A DNA stretch of 64,000 nt from positions 613,963 through 677,962 of the forward strand of contig NZ_JAJTJP010000001.1 of NCBI RefSeq assembly GCF_021300775.1. The letters run 5' to 3'. The position numbers were made by a program, and so were the translations under genes. This document shows positions 62,859 to 64,000 of the stretch, piece by piece. The DNA is from Parvimonas micra. GTDB taxonomy: Bacteria; Bacillota; Clostridia; Tissierellales; Peptoniphilaceae. Under the pieces are notes generated by a model. It saw nothing but the letters and a program-made list of their open reading frames with translations, had not been told where the DNA came from and made no database searches. The stretch's first letter is position 1. Each line of letters starts with the position of its first letter.

Positions 62859-62935
62859 TGGTAGCGGAGAAGGGATTTGAACCCCTGACACTGCGGGTAT
62901 GAACCGCATGCTCTAGCCAACTGAGCTACTCCGCC
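62859..62935 (-). tRNA. tRNA-Met (CAU), elongator type
   Basis: 77 bases with encoded CCA; acceptor GGCGGAG pairs fully from the first base, so it is not initiator. Anticodon loop TTCATAC. A lysidine-modified tRNA-Ile2 also has CAU, but the body resembles elongator Met. Confidence 0.92.
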
Positions 62936-62948
62936 ACAAAAAACATAA

Positions 62949-63023
62949 TGGTGACCCCACCGGGATTCGAACCCGGGTTACCGCCGTGAAAGGGCGATGT
63001 CTTAACCGCTTGACCATGGGGCC
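62949..63023 (-). tRNA. tRNA-Glu (UUC)
   Basis: 75 bases with encoded CCA; acceptor GGCCCCA, D arm GGTCAAGCGGTTAAGAC, anticodon loop CTTTCAC, T arm CCGGGTTCGAATCCCGG. Confidence 0.96.
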
Positions 63024-63031
63024 TAAATAAC

Positions 63032-63120
63032 TGGTGCCGAGGACCGGAATCGAACCGGTACGATGAGTTAACATCGCAGGATTTTAAGTCCTGTGCGTCT
63101 GCCAGTTCCGCCACCCCGGC
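63032..63120 (-). tRNA. tRNA-Leu (UAA)
   Basis: 89 bases with encoded CCA and a long variable arm (class II); acceptor GCCGGGG, anticodon loop CTTAAAA, T arm ACCGGTTCGATTCCGGT. Confidence 0.96.
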
Positions 63121-63124
63121 ACAT

Positions 63125-63200
63125 TGGCTCCCAGGGTGGGGCTCGAACCCACAACCTACCGGTTAACAGCCGGGTGCTCCACCATTGAGCTACCTAGGAG
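63125..63200 (-). tRNA. tRNA-Asn (GUU)
   Basis: 76 bases with encoded CCA; acceptor CTCCTAG pairs with CTGGGAG through G-U pairs, anticodon loop CTGTTAA, T arm GTGGGTTCGAGCCCCAC. First tRNA after 5S. Confidence 0.95.
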
Positions 63201-63202
63201 TT

Positions 63203-63313
63203 TGGCTGTTTTCTATTCTCCCAGTACGAGATGTACTAGTACCTTCGACGTTTAGGAGCTTAACTTCTGTGTTCGAGATGGGTACAGGTGTATCCTCCTA
63301 GCCATCACAGCCA
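63203..63313 (-). rRNA. 5S rRNA, copy 1
   Basis: About 111 bases: TGGCTGTGATGGC at the 5' end pairs with AACAGCCA at the 3' end; internal CCCATCTCGAACACAGAAGTT and TACTGGGAG are universal 5S features. Differs from copy 2 by one base (T/A in GGGTACAG/GGGAACAG on plus). Immediately upstream of tRNA-Asn. Confidence 0.95.
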
Positions 63314-63330
63314 TACTGTAATTTAATTTT

Positions 63331-63494
63331 TGCTGTTAAGCTCCGAGCTTTCACTGTCGAAACTTTCCATTTGTTTCACAAATGGAGTTTCTTAGCATCT
63401 GACCTACGACGCAATCACAGATTGCTGTTAGGTCATGAACTTCTGTGTTCGAGATGGGTACAGGTGTATCCTCCTAGCCATCACAGCCATACTT
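63331..63494 (-). pseudogene. 5S-derived chimeric element E1
   Basis: Read on minus, the first ~55 bases (63493-63438) are identical to the 5' half of 5S copy 1. The sequence then leaves 5S and continues for about 107 bases (63437-63331) through two hairpins: GACCTA...TAGGTC (63398-63434) and CTCCATTTGT/ACAAATGGA (63365-63389 region). It ends in AAGCTCGGAGCTTAACAGC. The last part holds GGAGCTTAAC, the exact complement of GTTAAGCTCC in 5S. Not a functional 5S. Second copy at 63709-63870. Confidence 0.8.
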
Positions 63495-63548
63495 AAAACT
63501 TTAAGTCATAAATAATTATAACATAAAATAAATAACATTAAATAAACA

Positions 63549-63576
63549 AAAAACCATTCTTACGAGTGGTTTGTTT
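63549..63576 (-). terminator. Hairpin after 5S copy 2, possible terminator
   Basis: On minus AACCACTC-GTAA-GAATGGTT with an internal mismatch, followed by TTTTTTG. It separates the two 5S/E units; read-through or a separate promoter would be needed for the tRNAs. Confidence 0.6.
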
Positions 63577-63686
63577 GGCTGTTTTCTATTCTCCCAGTAC
63601 GAGATGTACTAGTACCTTCGACGTTTAGGAGCTTAACTTCTGTGTTCGAGATGGGAACAGGTGTATCCTCCTAGCCATCACAGCCA
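63576..63686 (-). rRNA. 5S rRNA, copy 2
   Basis: About 111 bases, one base different from copy 1, complete ends. Lies between element E2 and the hairpin at 63549. Confidence 0.95.
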
Positions 63687-63708
63687 TACTTATTTATTTA
63701 CTTTTCTT

Positions 63709-63870
63709 TGCCGTTAAGCTCCGAGCTTTCACTGTCGAAACTTACCATTTGTTTCACAAATGGAGTTTCTTAGTATCTGACCTACGACGCAATCATAGAT
63801 TGCTGTTAGGTCATTAACTTCTATATTCGAGATAAAACAGTGTATTCTCTTAAGCTTTACAGCTATACTT
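63709..63870 (-). pseudogene. 5S-derived chimeric element E2
   Basis: Second copy of the element. Its ~107-base hairpin part (63709-63815) differs from E1 at five positions, while its 5S-like part (63816-63869) carries about a dozen changes and a short deletion relative to 5S. It is placed between 23S and 5S copy 2. Confidence 0.78.
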
Positions 63871-63933
63871 ATTTGTTTTTTTCTTTTTCAATATATTTCT
63901 GTTGAAATCCTCCAATTAAAGAGTATATATTTC

Positions 63934-64000
63934 TGGTCAAGCTTTCGATTTATTAGTATCAGTTAGCTTTGATGTTGCCACCTTTACACCTCTGACCTAT
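63934..64000 (-). rRNA. 23S rRNA, 3' end (gene continues right)
   Basis: On minus the window ends with ATAGGTCAGAGGTG...AACTGATACTAATAAATCGA...GCTTGACC, the conserved 23S 3' terminus. The mature end is estimated near 63934. The 63 bases between it and E2 are an AT-rich spacer. Confidence 0.93.

Overview
The window is AT-rich chromosomal DNA (well under 35% GC by eye) from a low-GC Firmicute. Gene families, operon order (metG-tatD-rnmV-rsmA, uvrC-hprK-murB-rapZ-yvcK, hrcA-grpE-dnaK), strong Shine-Dalgarno sites, a T-box and a selenocysteine tRNA point to an anaerobic clostridium-like organism. A Parvimonas/Peptoniphilaceae-type coccus is my best guess, from general resemblance and not from a search. 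Almost every gene is on the minus strand; only trmB and a flavodoxin are on plus.

Layout: 0-1.5 kb, a zinc-scavenging lipoprotein pair (AdcA/ZnuA-like binding protein and a histidine-triad protein cut by the window edge). 1.6-5.2 kb, class I ribonucleotide reductase nrdAB with a promoter overlapped by twin NrdR-like boxes. 5.4-6.8 kb, trmB and a HAD phosphatase. 6.9-14.9 kb, a type I-B CRISPR-Cas locus: 14 repeats and 13 spacers, then cas3, cas5, cas7, cas8b and cas6. It has no cas1, cas2 or cas4 and is bracketed by a ~38 bp direct repeat made from the 3' end of a neighbouring membrane-protein gene. 15-21.3 kb, transketolase and the CIRCE-controlled hrcA-grpE-dnaK operon. 21.6-31.3 kb, flavodoxin, phosphatases, a patatin, T-box-regulated leuS, a MATE pump, Hsp33, GrpB and a cold-shock protein.

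31.3-40.9 kb holds thymidine kinase, cyclophilin, an acetyltransferase, rluD, ung, lspA, the ylm/sepF division cluster, purA and two tandem PAP2 phosphatases. 41-49.7 kb holds a glutaredoxin, rsmA-rnmV-tatD-metG, and dnaJ-prmA-rsmE-mtaB, which is the other half of the usual dnaK operon, displaced here by about 27 kb. 49.9-57.6 kb is yvcK-rapZ-murB-hprK-uvrC, an M24 peptidase and a TrpR-like regulator. 57.7 kb carries tRNA-Sec; 57.9-62.1 kb carries a two-part ThrE-type exporter, a secreted anchor-like protein, an amino-acid permease and a class I glutamine-amidotransferase-fold hydrolase.

The right end (62.4-64 kb) is the tail of an rRNA operon read leftwards: 23S 3' end, then two 5S genes alternating with two odd 5S-derived elements, then nine tRNA genes and a terminator. 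The 5S-derived elements and the architecture of the CRISPR locus are the least ordinary parts of the window. Many starts were moved downstream to the codon that has a proper ribosome binding site; each case is noted.
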